64,000 bases of DNA from Ignavibacteriales bacterium. Lineage in GTDB: Bacteria; Bacteroidota; Ignavibacteria; Ignavibacteriales; Ignavibacteriaceae. Positions 45,809-54,147 of the stretch are shown one piece after another. The first letter of the stretch is position 1; each line of letters opens with the position of its first letter. Below the pieces are notes generated by a model. The model ran no database searches. It was not told the DNA's origin and saw nothing but the letters and a program-made list of their open reading frames with translations. A program made the position numbers and the translations under genes. The stretch is taken from NCBI GenBank assembly GCA_015709675.1, contig CP054182.1, positions 2,273,448-2,337,447 on the forward strand. Direction: 5' to 3'.

Positions 45809-48015
45809 TGAAAAAACTACTACTCTTTTTACCGATACTGGTTTTACTATTATCCGGCTGCGGCAACAAGCGGTCTGATAATGAAATAGTTATCTGGCAT
45901 ACGATGAGACCGGAGGAAACCCAGCAGCTTCAGGATCAGATAGACCGGTTCACTGCAAAGAATCCCGGAATAAAAATCCAGCAGCTCTTTAAGGAAACTG
46001 AGGAGATGAGGTCTGGCTTTATTGTCGCTGCTATTGGCGGTCAGGGACCTGATCTTGTATACGGCCCATCTGATCAGATAGGACCTTTCGAAGAGATTGG
46101 AATCATAAAACCTCTCGATTCTATTTTTACGGCAGAGTATCTCTCAAACTTTAATGACAAAGCCCTTATATATTCGGGCGGACATGTATGGCAGTTAGCT
46201 GATAAACTTGGCAACCATCTGACACTCGTTTATAATAAGGCGCTTGTTAAGACTCCTCCTTCAACTGATAAAGAATTAATTGAACTCGGTAAAAAACTGA
46301 CGATTGATAAAAACGGAGACGGACGACCGGATCAGTATGGTCTCGTCTGGAATTATACCGAACCTTATTTCTTCGTGCCGTTCCTCACCGGATTTAATGG
46401 ATGGGTGGTTGATTCAACCCGCAAACCAACTCTTAATACTCCGGAGATGGTAAGAGGGCTGAATTTCATAAAAGAACTGCGTGATGTACATAAAATCATT
46501 CCGAATGAGGCTGATTATAATGTAGCTGATGCACTCTTTAAGGAGGGGAGAGCGGGAATGATTATTAATGGTGACTGGTCATGGTCAAGCTATGGCAACG
46601 CGGGAATTGATTATGGTATTACGCCGCTGCCAATAATTACAGAGACCGGAAAACACTGCGCACCGATGATTTCTCCGAAGGGATATTCAATTAACATCAA
46701 TGTTAATGAAACAAAGCTGCAGACCATAAAGGCGTTTCTTGAATATGTCATGAGCCCGGAACAGCAGCTTGAAACGGCGCTCAAAACAAAAACCTTCCCG
46801 ACACGGAAAGAGTTATACGATGATGCTCGCCTAATGACGGATTCAGTGGTAATCAATTCACGCCGTCAGATTGAACTCGGCGTTGGTCTTCCCATTTTCA
46901 CGGAGATGAGAGCAATATGGGACGCAATGCGTCCGCCATATCAGGCAGTGCTTGGTGGTACTTATACGGCTGAGCAGGCGGCAAAGCAAATGCAGCGTGA
47001 TGCTGAAATTAAGATTAAAGAACTGCGGGAGGATTATTCCGATCCTGTTGGCGGCCTGATTGTTCAGGTATTAATGCTCGCAGCGGTGATTGGTCTGCTT
47101 TATGCAATGCGTAACAGCTTCAAAGAATTCTTCAGGAATCTGAGCAGAGATTCATTTGCGTATTATATGGCTATGCCTGCCATAGTAATACTTTTCGCGG
47201 TCATATTTTATCCATTCTTTTACAATATTGTTCTTTCATTTTCAAACATGAGCCTTGCTCATTTAAGTGACTGGTCAATTGTGGGCTTTGTACAGTATGT
47301 GCAGGTATTCAAAGAACCGAAGCTTTATGAGATCTTCCTGAAAACAATCATCTGGACAGCTGCAAATATTTTCTTCCACGTGACCATCGGCGTTACACTC
47401 GCGCTCTTTTTGAATCAGAAATTGCCCGGAACCACACTTTTCAGAGTGCTGCTTATTCTTCCCTGGGCAGTACCTCAGTATATTGTTGCACTCACCTGGA
47501 GAGGAATGTTCAACTATGAATATGGTTCAATAAACCAGATATTGATGCAGTTCTTATCAATGAATCCGATTGAGTGGCTTAAGTCTCCGGTTGAGGCATT
47601 CATTGCAGTTATTATTACGAATGTGTGGCTTGGATTTCCTTTCATGATGATCATTGCTCTTGGCGGCTTGCAGAGCATTCCAGCGGAACTGTATGAAGCA
47701 GCCGATATTGATGGCGCTAAGTGGTATCAGAAACTGAGGAATATCACCATTCCTCTCTTAAAACCGGTAATGATTCCTGCAATTACACTCGGCATTGTCT
47801 GGACCTTTAACAACCTTAATGTGGTCTGGCTAGTAAGTAATGCGGGGGAACCATCGGATAGTACCCACATTTTAGTTTCGTTTGTGTACAAAGCTGCCTT
47901 TAATCTGTACCGGTACGGATATGCCGCAGCATTCAGCGTAATATTATTCATCTTCCTTGCCGTTTTCTGGTATTTCTTCCAGAGGAAAACAAAGGCAACG
48001 GAATCTGTTTATTAA
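45808..48015 (+). CDS. Fused ABC sugar-binding lipoprotein and MalF-type permease
   Basis: A 735-aa fusion of two normally separate subunits. Residues 1-400: lipoprotein signal (LSGC, Cys18) and a family-1 solute-binding protein (IVIWHTMRPEETQQLQDQID, GGQGPDLVYGPSDQIG, FKEGRAGMIINGDWSW). About residue 415 a membrane segment starts (GGLIVQVLMLAAVIGLLYAM), followed by the MalF-type permease with YYMAMPAIVILFAV, LPWAVPQY and the EAA loop ELYEAADIDGAKWYQKLRNI near 628. The binding domain would be tethered by lipid and helix. MalG follows 12 bp later. No ATPase is nearby. The upstream amylase suggests malto-oligosaccharides as substrate. Confidence 0.93.
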   Translation: MKKLLLFLPILVLLLSGCGNKRSDNEIVIWHTMRPEETQQLQDQIDRFTAKNPGIKIQQLFKETEEMRSGFIVAAIGGQGPDLVYGPSDQIGPFEEIGIIKPLDSIFTAEYLSNFNDKALIYSGGHVWQLADKLGNHLTLVYNKALVKTPPSTDKELIELGKKLTIDKNGDGRPDQYGLVWNYTEPYFFVPFLTGFNGWVVDSTRKPTLNTPEMVRGLNFIKELRDVHKIIPNEADYNVADALFKEGRAGMIINGDWSWSSYGNAGIDYGITPLPIITETGKHCAPMISPKGYSININVNETKLQTIKAFLEYVMSPEQQLETALKTKTFPTRKELYDDARLMTDSVVINSRRQIELGVGLPIFTEMRAIWDAMRPPYQAVLGGTYTAEQAAKQMQRDAEIKIKELREDYSDPVGGLIVQVLMLAAVIGLLYAMRNSFKEFFRNLSRDSFAYYMAMPAIVILFAVIFYPFFYNIVLSFSNMSLAHLSDWSIVGFVQYVQVFKEPKLYEIFLKTIIWTAANIFFHVTIGVTLALFLNQKLPGTTLFRVLLILPWAVPQYIVALTWRGMFNYEYGSINQILMQFLSMNPIEWLKSPVEAFIAVIITNVWLGFPFMMIIALGGLQSIPAELYEAADIDGAKWYQKLRNITIPLLKPVMIPAITLGIVWTFNNLNVVWLVSNAGEPSDSTHILVSFVYKAAFNLYRYGYAAAFSVILFIFLAVFWYFFQRKTKATESVY

Positions 48016-48027
48016 TGAGGAATTAAA

Positions 48028-48861
48028 ATGCACAAAAAAAGATTTGTATCAGTAATATTTATTTATCTGTTTTTAATCCTTTTCACGGTTATTGCCATTT
48101 ATCCGATACTGAATGTGTTTACCATTTCGATCAGACCTGGTGACAAACTCTTATCAACATCTCTGGCTATCATACCGGATAACTGGACATTCCAGCAGTA
48201 TATAAATCTATTTACGCAGACGGATTTTCTGAACTGGATAGTGAATTCGCTGCTTGTTTCACTTACGGTAACCTTTACCGGAGTGGCGCTGGCTTCCACT
48301 GCAGGATATGCTATTTCCCGTTTTAACTTTGTCGGTAAAAAAATAAGTATGCTTGGGCTTATGGGTACACAAATGTTCCCCGCAACCATGCTCCTGCTGC
48401 CAATGTATATCATGCTTATTAAACTTCAGCTGATTAATAGTTACCTCGGAATAATTATTATTTACTCCGCTACGGCGCTTCCGTTCTGTGTCTGGCAGAT
48501 GAAAGGATTCTATGATACTATCCCTTTTAGTCTTGAAGAAAGCGCACGAATTGACGGCTGCAACCGCTGGCAGGCGTTTTATGTAATTATTCTGCCGTTG
48601 GCTGCACCTGCTTTAGTGATTACTGCACTTTTTTCGTTCATGACTGCATGGTCGGAATACATAGTAGCGGCGCAGATTTTACAGGATACGTCACTCTACA
48701 CACTTCCGCTTGGGTTAAAATCATTTGAATCAAAACTCTCAACTGAATGGGGCCTCTATGCTGCCGCCAGTCTTGTAGTGAGTATTCCCGTGGTGGTCTT
48801 GTTTGTAATACTTAGTAAGTGGCTTGTCAGCGGTCTGACTCTCGGAAGTGTGAAAGGATAA
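48028..48861 (+). CDS. ABC sugar permease, MalG type
   Basis: A 277-aa membrane protein with six helices. The EAA loop SLEESARIDGCNRWQAFYVI with LPLAAPALV contacts the ATPase. The order fusion-MalG matches malF-malG operons, and the C-terminus ...WLVSGLTLGSVKG is the usual MalG-type ending (GL..GavKG). Start ATG with GAGGAA upstream. It needs an unlinked MalK/MsmX-like ATPase. Confidence 0.92.
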   Translation: MHKKRFVSVIFIYLFLILFTVIAIYPILNVFTISIRPGDKLLSTSLAIIPDNWTFQQYINLFTQTDFLNWIVNSLLVSLTVTFTGVALASTAGYAISRFNFVGKKISMLGLMGTQMFPATMLLLPMYIMLIKLQLINSYLGIIIIYSATALPFCVWQMKGFYDTIPFSLEESARIDGCNRWQAFYVIILPLAAPALVITALFSFMTAWSEYIVAAQILQDTSLYTLPLGLKSFESKLSTEWGLYAAASLVVSIPVVVLFVILSKWLVSGLTLGSVKG

Positions 48862-48865
48862 CTCT

Positions 48866-50140
48866 ATGCTTGATATGCAGAAAAAACTTACAACGGCATT
48901 TTACGCAATCCTGAGTCTTCCCGCTACTGCCATGGGATTTGCACTCTCGGTGCAGATCTCAGCATTAAGCTGGATTCTTTCTACCAAATTCGGGCTTGAT
49001 CTTCATGAGATAGGATATGTATGGGCTGCGGGGCCATTGGCTGGTATATTCGGACAGGTGATTATCGGTTTGATCAGTGATAAGGCTTGGTTTTGGGGCG
49101 GAAGACGAAGACCGTTTATCTTTATCGGAGGTCCGATTGCAGCCTTGATGCTGCTCGCTTTACCGAATATAGGAGAAATAGCTGATGCAGTCGGAATGAC
49201 TAACCTGATTGTTGTTGCAACGGTGGTTGCGCTTACTCTTGATCTTGCTATCAATATCAGCTTTAATCCGACCAGATCAATAATTGCAGATGTCACTCCG
49301 GAAGGGGATAACAGAACCAAAGGATATACCTGGATGCAGACGATATCAGGGTTTTTTGGAGTGCTTGCGTATATCATTGGAGCGACCTGGGGAAATATTG
49401 CATTGATTTATATCGGAGTGGCAATTGTATTTCTTTTTTCAGTTGTGCCGGTTATTTTCATTAAAGAGCCGAGGGAACTGACTGTTTCAGAAGAAAAAAC
49501 TGTGGATGCAGGCGGATCAGCCAGGAGCAATTTTTCTGAATTGATGAAGCTTTATATCGCTCACGGTTTTAGCTGGATTGGCGTGCAGACGATGTTCGTC
49601 TATACGATTGGTTTTATCCAGCAGAACCTGGGAACTTCCAGCGATACAGAAACAGGGCAGGTAATCTCTATCTCATTTGCAGTGCTTAACACCATTGGAT
49701 TCATTCTCCCCGCGTTAGTGTTCTCAAAGATGAGCAGTAAAATGGGAAGGGTAAGAACGCATTTTTCAAGTCTTATTGTAATGGCAGCAGCATATCTGTA
49801 TATTGCGCTTGTTGCCGGCAGTCCGATGGAAATGTACGCAGCAATGGCGTTTGCAGGGGTTGGCTGGGCAGCAATAGTAAGCCTTCCTTTTGCTATTATG
49901 TCAGAAAAAGTTGATAAAAACCGGATGGGGTATTATATGGGTATATTTAATCTGTCTGTGGTTATTCCGCAGCTTATCGTTAGTCTGGTAATCGGAAATT
50001 TTATACAGGCAGCAGAGAATAAAAATATTATTTATTTAATCGCATCAGTCAGTCTCGCGATATCTGCTGTATTATGGAAAAGCGTTAAAGATACCCCTCC
50101 AGCAGAGAATATAAATACAACCACCTCATCAGGACATTAA
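48866..50140 (+). CDS. MFS sugar transporter, SLC45/GPH-like (maltose/sucrose type)
   Basis: A 424-aa, twelve-helix carrier. The loop after helix 2 reads ISDKAWFWGGRRRPFIFIG, the SLC45 form of motif A, and the end of helix 3/4 has FNPTRSIIADVTPE. Such carriers bring disaccharides in with protons or sodium. It is the last gene of the amylase/ABC operon (4 bp after MalG) and ends at a bidirectional terminator. A related carrier is at 52763 on the other strand. Confidence 0.88.
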   Translation: MLDMQKKLTTAFYAILSLPATAMGFALSVQISALSWILSTKFGLDLHEIGYVWAAGPLAGIFGQVIIGLISDKAWFWGGRRRPFIFIGGPIAALMLLALPNIGEIADAVGMTNLIVVATVVALTLDLAINISFNPTRSIIADVTPEGDNRTKGYTWMQTISGFFGVLAYIIGATWGNIALIYIGVAIVFLFSVVPVIFIKEPRELTVSEEKTVDAGGSARSNFSELMKLYIAHGFSWIGVQTMFVYTIGFIQQNLGTSSDTETGQVISISFAVLNTIGFILPALVFSKMSSKMGRVRTHFSSLIVMAAAYLYIALVAGSPMEMYAAMAFAGVGWAAIVSLPFAIMSEKVDKNRMGYYMGIFNLSVVIPQLIVSLVIGNFIQAAENKNIIYLIASVSLAISAVLWKSVKDTPPAENINTTTSSGH

Positions 50141-50150
50141 ATAAAAAAAG

Positions 50151-50181
50151 GGCTGAGCGGTAAATACCACTCAGCCTTTTT
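50151..50181. terminator. Bidirectional intrinsic terminator between convergent transporter operons
   Basis: GGCTGAG-c-GGT pairs with ACC-a-CTCAGCC over an AAAT loop (one internal mismatch). T5 follows on the plus strand, and A7 precedes it, giving a U tract on the minus transcript too. It closes both the plus SLC45 gene and the minus POT gene. Confidence 0.92.
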
Positions 50182-50196
50182 AATCAAACAGACTAC

Positions 50197-51468
50197 TTAT
50201 TCCGTTTTTCCCTTTAAGATAAACTTGTTATATAGAAGCAGTCCGATAATCGAGAAACATCCGATACCGGTAAAAATAAGCCACATAGTTGAGGGGGAAT
50301 TAAGTCCGTCAACATAGTGGGTGTAAAGCGATGCACCAAGAATTCCTCCGACACCACTTCCGATAACCCCATATAAGAATGAATAGCCCAGATAAAGAGC
50401 TTTCTTATCAGGCGGAGCTATTATTCCGACATAGCTGAGGAATTTAGGATGGGCAGTCATTTCACCGATAGAGAAAATGATGATGCCGCTCATGAATACC
50501 CATATGCTGTTTGAAATGGAAAGTATTGCGATACCGATGGTACCCATAACCAGGCCAGCAATCATGGTCGGGAGAGCATGATACTTCTGAACGATCTTTG
50601 ATATAAATATCTGCAGTGTGATGATGGTAAGTGCATTAAGAACTGTAACATGTTCAGCATCAAATGACCACTGCGGATTTGAAATAAAGATGCCGAGGAA
50701 TGAATTTACTGCCTGATTCATCGGAGTGACATCAATGTAATCACCCAGGAACCAGAGAACGGTATCAAACATCTGGAAATAGAGAATCCAGAATGAAGAG
50801 TAGAGCACAATGAGGAGAATAAACCGGAAATCACCCAGCACCATCAACATTTCTTTGAAGACCTGGCTTAGAGGCTTGTTATTTTTGGGGCGATGCGGCT
50901 CTTTATACAAGAAAATATTCAGCAGCAGAAGGGAGCCGGTGCCGATTGCAGCCATGAAGAATATATAAGACCATGAGATTGCTTTCAAATAGGGGACAAG
51001 GATCAGAGGGAAAAGGAATGCACCAAGGTTGATGGACCAGTAAAAAATTCCGAATCCAAGAGTTGAATTGCTCTCGTCTGTGGTGCGTGCAATGGTACCG
51101 GAAATTACCGGTTTGAATGTTCCGGCTCCAACCACCATGAGGATCAGAGCGAGGAATACCTGCTCGTAAGAAGAAACCAATCCGGTTGCGAAATACCCCA
51201 GACTCATCACCGTAAAGGCAAACATCAGAGTTTTCCTGTAACCAAACCGGTCAGCAATTGTTCCTGATAATATCGGAAGGAGATAGAGTATCGGAGTTAT
51301 GACACTCTTAATTACTCCCACACCTTCTTTAGAAAAACCGAGCCCTCCGTCCTGCACGGACAGAATCATATAGACTGATAATACGGACATTACACCGTAA
51401 TAGGATCCTCTCTCCACAAATTCCATGAAGATAACGACCCAGAAATTGAATGAGAACTTCTTAAACAA
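50197..51468 (-). CDS. POT/PTR-family transporter (proton-dependent oligopeptide type)
   Basis: A 423-aa membrane protein with twelve or more helices. The PTR signature is at the N-terminus: FMEFVERGSYYGV, with the ExxER proton-coupling motif, then motif ADRFGYRKTLMF. The C-terminal half shows GEMTAHPKFLSYVGIIAPPDKK. Start is TTG 51468, preceded by AAGGA; a nearby ATG (51473) leads to an immediate stop. It lies 22 bp downstream of a paralogue, so likely co-transcribed. Probably imports di/tripeptides, but substrate is not certain. Confidence 0.82.
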   Translation of the reverse strand: MFKKFSFNFWVVIFMEFVERGSYYGVMSVLSVYMILSVQDGGLGFSKEGVGVIKSVITPILYLLPILSGTIADRFGYRKTLMFAFTVMSLGYFATGLVSSYEQVFLALILMVVGAGTFKPVISGTIARTTDESNSTLGFGIFYWSINLGAFLFPLILVPYLKAISWSYIFFMAAIGTGSLLLLNIFLYKEPHRPKNNKPLSQVFKEMLMVLGDFRFILLIVLYSSFWILYFQMFDTVLWFLGDYIDVTPMNQAVNSFLGIFISNPQWSFDAEHVTVLNALTIITLQIFISKIVQKYHALPTMIAGLVMGTIGIAILSISNSIWVFMSGIIIFSIGEMTAHPKFLSYVGIIAPPDKKALYLGYSFLYGVIGSGVGGILGASLYTHYVDGLNSPSTMWLIFTGIGCFSIIGLLLYNKFILKGKTE

Positions 51469-51490
51469 TCATGTGTCCTTTATGTTAAGA

Positions 51491-52747
51491 TTAAGCAGTA
51501 TGTTTATGTATAAGCATGTTGTAAAAAAACATGCAGAGAGTTGCAAAAATGCCAACGCCGAACAGAATCAGAAAGATCGCATCGGGATTGTTTTGTGCTT
51601 TTGCAAAAGTTTCGTAAAGATATCCGCCAAGAGTTCCGCCAAAAACCCATCCCATGGCAACTGGCAGGAATGCATAGCCCTGGAACAAACCTACCTGTCC
51701 AGCAGGAGCGATATCTGCGATATATTCATAATATCTTGGGGCCTGCGTTTGTTCTCCTATTGAGAAAACCACAAGTCCTGCAATAACCATCGGGATTGTG
51801 GGATTCAGGAAAATAATTCCCCAGCAGAGAGCAGAGATGGCAAATCCGAGGATTATCGCGTAAATAGTTCTAACATCTTTTGTAAGACGGTTTATGACGA
51901 GCTGGAGCAGAATGATAGACCATGCACCAACCGACTGAATTAGTTCAAATGGAGCATCCTTTGAAATAAAATCTGTTACGTAATAAGGAATGATGATAAA
52001 TATCTGCCAGAACATAAGCCAATACATAGCAAAAATTGTCAGGAAGATCATAAATCTTATATTCGAAAGCACTTTAAGCAGATTAACGAATAATTCACCA
52101 AGACTTTTAGTTGTTCTCTGATCAGGTGTGGTAGGTTCATCAAAGAAGAAAAAAGTTGAGATTACCATAAGAAGGCAGCTGACAGCCGAAACTGCGAATA
52201 CCGCCTGAATGCCGATTGCATCTCTGACTAAGAAAGCAATAAGGGGACCTACCGCACCGCCGATATTTACCAGCCAGTAATAAATGGCATAACCAAGTGA
52301 TTTGGTTTTTTCGGTACTGGTGAATGCAATGGTACCCAGTACACTTGGTTTGATAAAAGAACCGCCTATTGCAGTAAATATAAGAATAGCTACCAGCAGC
52401 GGAAACCGGTCAATATTGCTGTATAGTCCGGCGAACTGATCCATAGCAACCGAACCGATCAGGAAATAACCGAATGCAAGCACGGAGAATGCAAACATGA
52501 ATGCTTTTCTGAATCCGATTTTGTCTGCAATGGCACCGGCGAAAATTGGAAGGAAGTATATCAATCCGCCGAAAATTGAACTGAGCTGCCCTGCCTCTCC
52601 TTCGGTAAACTGCAGATAATCACGCAGATAGATACTGAGAATGGTTGCCTGTCCGTAATAAGCAATTCGTTCGAACAGCTCCATGATGTTTGCAACCCAG
52701 AAGGATTTTTTGAATCCGGCAATGATTTCCTTTACTTTGTCAGTCAT
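51491..52747 (-). CDS. POT/PTR-family transporter, second copy
   Basis: A 418-aa paralogue of the neighbour. The N-terminus has IMELFERIAYYGQATIL (ExxER motif), then GAIADKIGFRKAFMFAF and GGSFIKPSVLGTIAFTST. C-terminal stretch SIGEQTQAPRYYEYIADIAP matches the GEMTAHPKFLSY region of the first copy, indicating tandem duplication with divergence. ATG start 15 bp after the SLC45-like gene. Peptide/proton symport expected. Confidence 0.82.
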   Translation of the reverse strand: MTDKVKEIIAGFKKSFWVANIMELFERIAYYGQATILSIYLRDYLQFTEGEAGQLSSIFGGLIYFLPIFAGAIADKIGFRKAFMFAFSVLAFGYFLIGSVAMDQFAGLYSNIDRFPLLVAILIFTAIGGSFIKPSVLGTIAFTSTEKTKSLGYAIYYWLVNIGGAVGPLIAFLVRDAIGIQAVFAVSAVSCLLMVISTFFFFDEPTTPDQRTTKSLGELFVNLLKVLSNIRFMIFLTIFAMYWLMFWQIFIIIPYYVTDFISKDAPFELIQSVGAWSIILLQLVINRLTKDVRTIYAIILGFAISALCWGIIFLNPTIPMVIAGLVVFSIGEQTQAPRYYEYIADIAPAGQVGLFQGYAFLPVAMGWVFGGTLGGYLYETFAKAQNNPDAIFLILFGVGIFATLCMFFYNMLIHKHTA

Positions 52748-52762
52748 GTAGTCCTTTTCTGT

Positions 52763-54061
52763 TTAATCTTTATCTTCAACGTTAAGGGTTAAGAGTGCGG
52801 CAATCATCATAGAAGCCCCGCCAAGGATGAGCGCGTAAATTGATTCTCCCCCGAAGAAATTTTTAACAAAGAATCCCAGAATTCCTGCTGCCACGATCTG
52901 GGGTATAACAATAAAGAAATTAAAAATACCCATATATACTCCTGTCTTTTCAGGCGGGAGTGAACCGGCGAGAATCGCGTAAGGCATCGCGAGGATGGAA
53001 GCCCAAGCAAGACCAATACCCATTTCAGAGATGAGAAGCATATTGGGGTCTTTTATAAAATAAAACGAAACCAGGGCAAGTCCGCCAGTCACCAGGCTAA
53101 TTGCATGAACAGTCTTCCGGTTTGTTTTAGCTGCAATAACGGGAAGAAGGAAGGCAAAGAGTGCGGCGAATAAATTGTAGGCTGAGAAGAGAATCCCGAC
53201 CCAGTCACCGGCATCATTATATTCCTTGGATGAGGTATCGGTTGCTCCGTAAATGTGATTCGCTACCGCGTTTGTGGTGTATATCCACATCGCAAAAAGC
53301 GCGAACCAGGAAAAGAACTGAACCACTGCAAGCTGTTTCATGGTGCGGGGCATGGCAAGCAGAGAATTAAAAATATCAGCAGCCCCCTTCAGAAACCCTT
53401 TTGTCTCTTCCTTTTCTTTAAGAAATTTTTCCATATCCTCCGGCGGATATTCTTTTGTCTTAATGACAGTCCAGATTATTGCTGTTATGAAGGCGAATGC
53501 TCCTACATAAAAGGAATATTTCACTGAAGGGGGAATCATTCCTTTCTCTGCAGTGTTGGGTATACCAAAGAAGTTCGTAAAAATATAAGGAAGAGCGGAA
53601 GCAACAACGGCACCGGTTCCGATAAAGAAGGATTGAACAGCGAATCCTGAAGTTCGTTGATCTGATGGAAGCAAGTCAGCAACCAGTGCGCGGAAGGGTT
53701 CCATGGAGATATTTATGGAAGCATCCATCATCCAGAGCATTCCGGCTGCAACCCAGAGAGCCGGGGAGTGTGGCATGGCAATGAGGGCAATAGAAGAAAG
53801 AATTGCTCCGGCAAGGAAAAACGGTCTGCGTCTTCCCAATCTGCTCCAGGTTCGGTCTGAAAGATATCCGACTATCGGCTGAACCAGAAGACCTGTTGTG
53901 GGTGCAGCAATCCAAAGGATCGGCAGTTCATCAATTGAAGCCCCCAGGGTTTCGAAAATCCGGCTTACATTGGCATTTTGCAGAGCGAACCCAAACTGAA
54001 TTCCCAGGAACCCGAAGCTCATGTTCCAAATCTGCCAGAATTGAAGACGTGGTTTATGCAT
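52763..54061 (-). CDS. MFS sugar transporter, SLC45/GPH-like, second copy
   Basis: A 432-aa carrier. The motif SDRTWSRLGRRRPFFLAGA is the full SLC45/GPH signature, and EPFRALVADLLPSDQR follows helix 4. First gene of a three-gene minus-strand operon with the two POT transporters, divergent from pabBC. The plus-strand SLC45 relative at 48866 is only distantly similar. Expected substrate: maltose, sucrose or another disaccharide. Confidence 0.87.
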   Translation of the reverse strand: MHKPRLQFWQIWNMSFGFLGIQFGFALQNANVSRIFETLGASIDELPILWIAAPTTGLLVQPIVGYLSDRTWSRLGRRRPFFLAGAILSSIALIAMPHSPALWVAAGMLWMMDASINISMEPFRALVADLLPSDQRTSGFAVQSFFIGTGAVVASALPYIFTNFFGIPNTAEKGMIPPSVKYSFYVGAFAFITAIIWTVIKTKEYPPEDMEKFLKEKEETKGFLKGAADIFNSLLAMPRTMKQLAVVQFFSWFALFAMWIYTTNAVANHIYGATDTSSKEYNDAGDWVGILFSAYNLFAALFAFLLPVIAAKTNRKTVHAISLVTGGLALVSFYFIKDPNMLLISEMGIGLAWASILAMPYAILAGSLPPEKTGVYMGIFNFFIVIPQIVAAGILGFFVKNFFGGESIYALILGGASMMIAALLTLNVEDKD

Positions 54062-54147
54062 TATTGCTTTCCAGTATATTGCACTATGAAATTATAAACT
54101 TGACGGGCTGAAAATAAAAAGAAATATCGTAATTACTTAACAGGATT

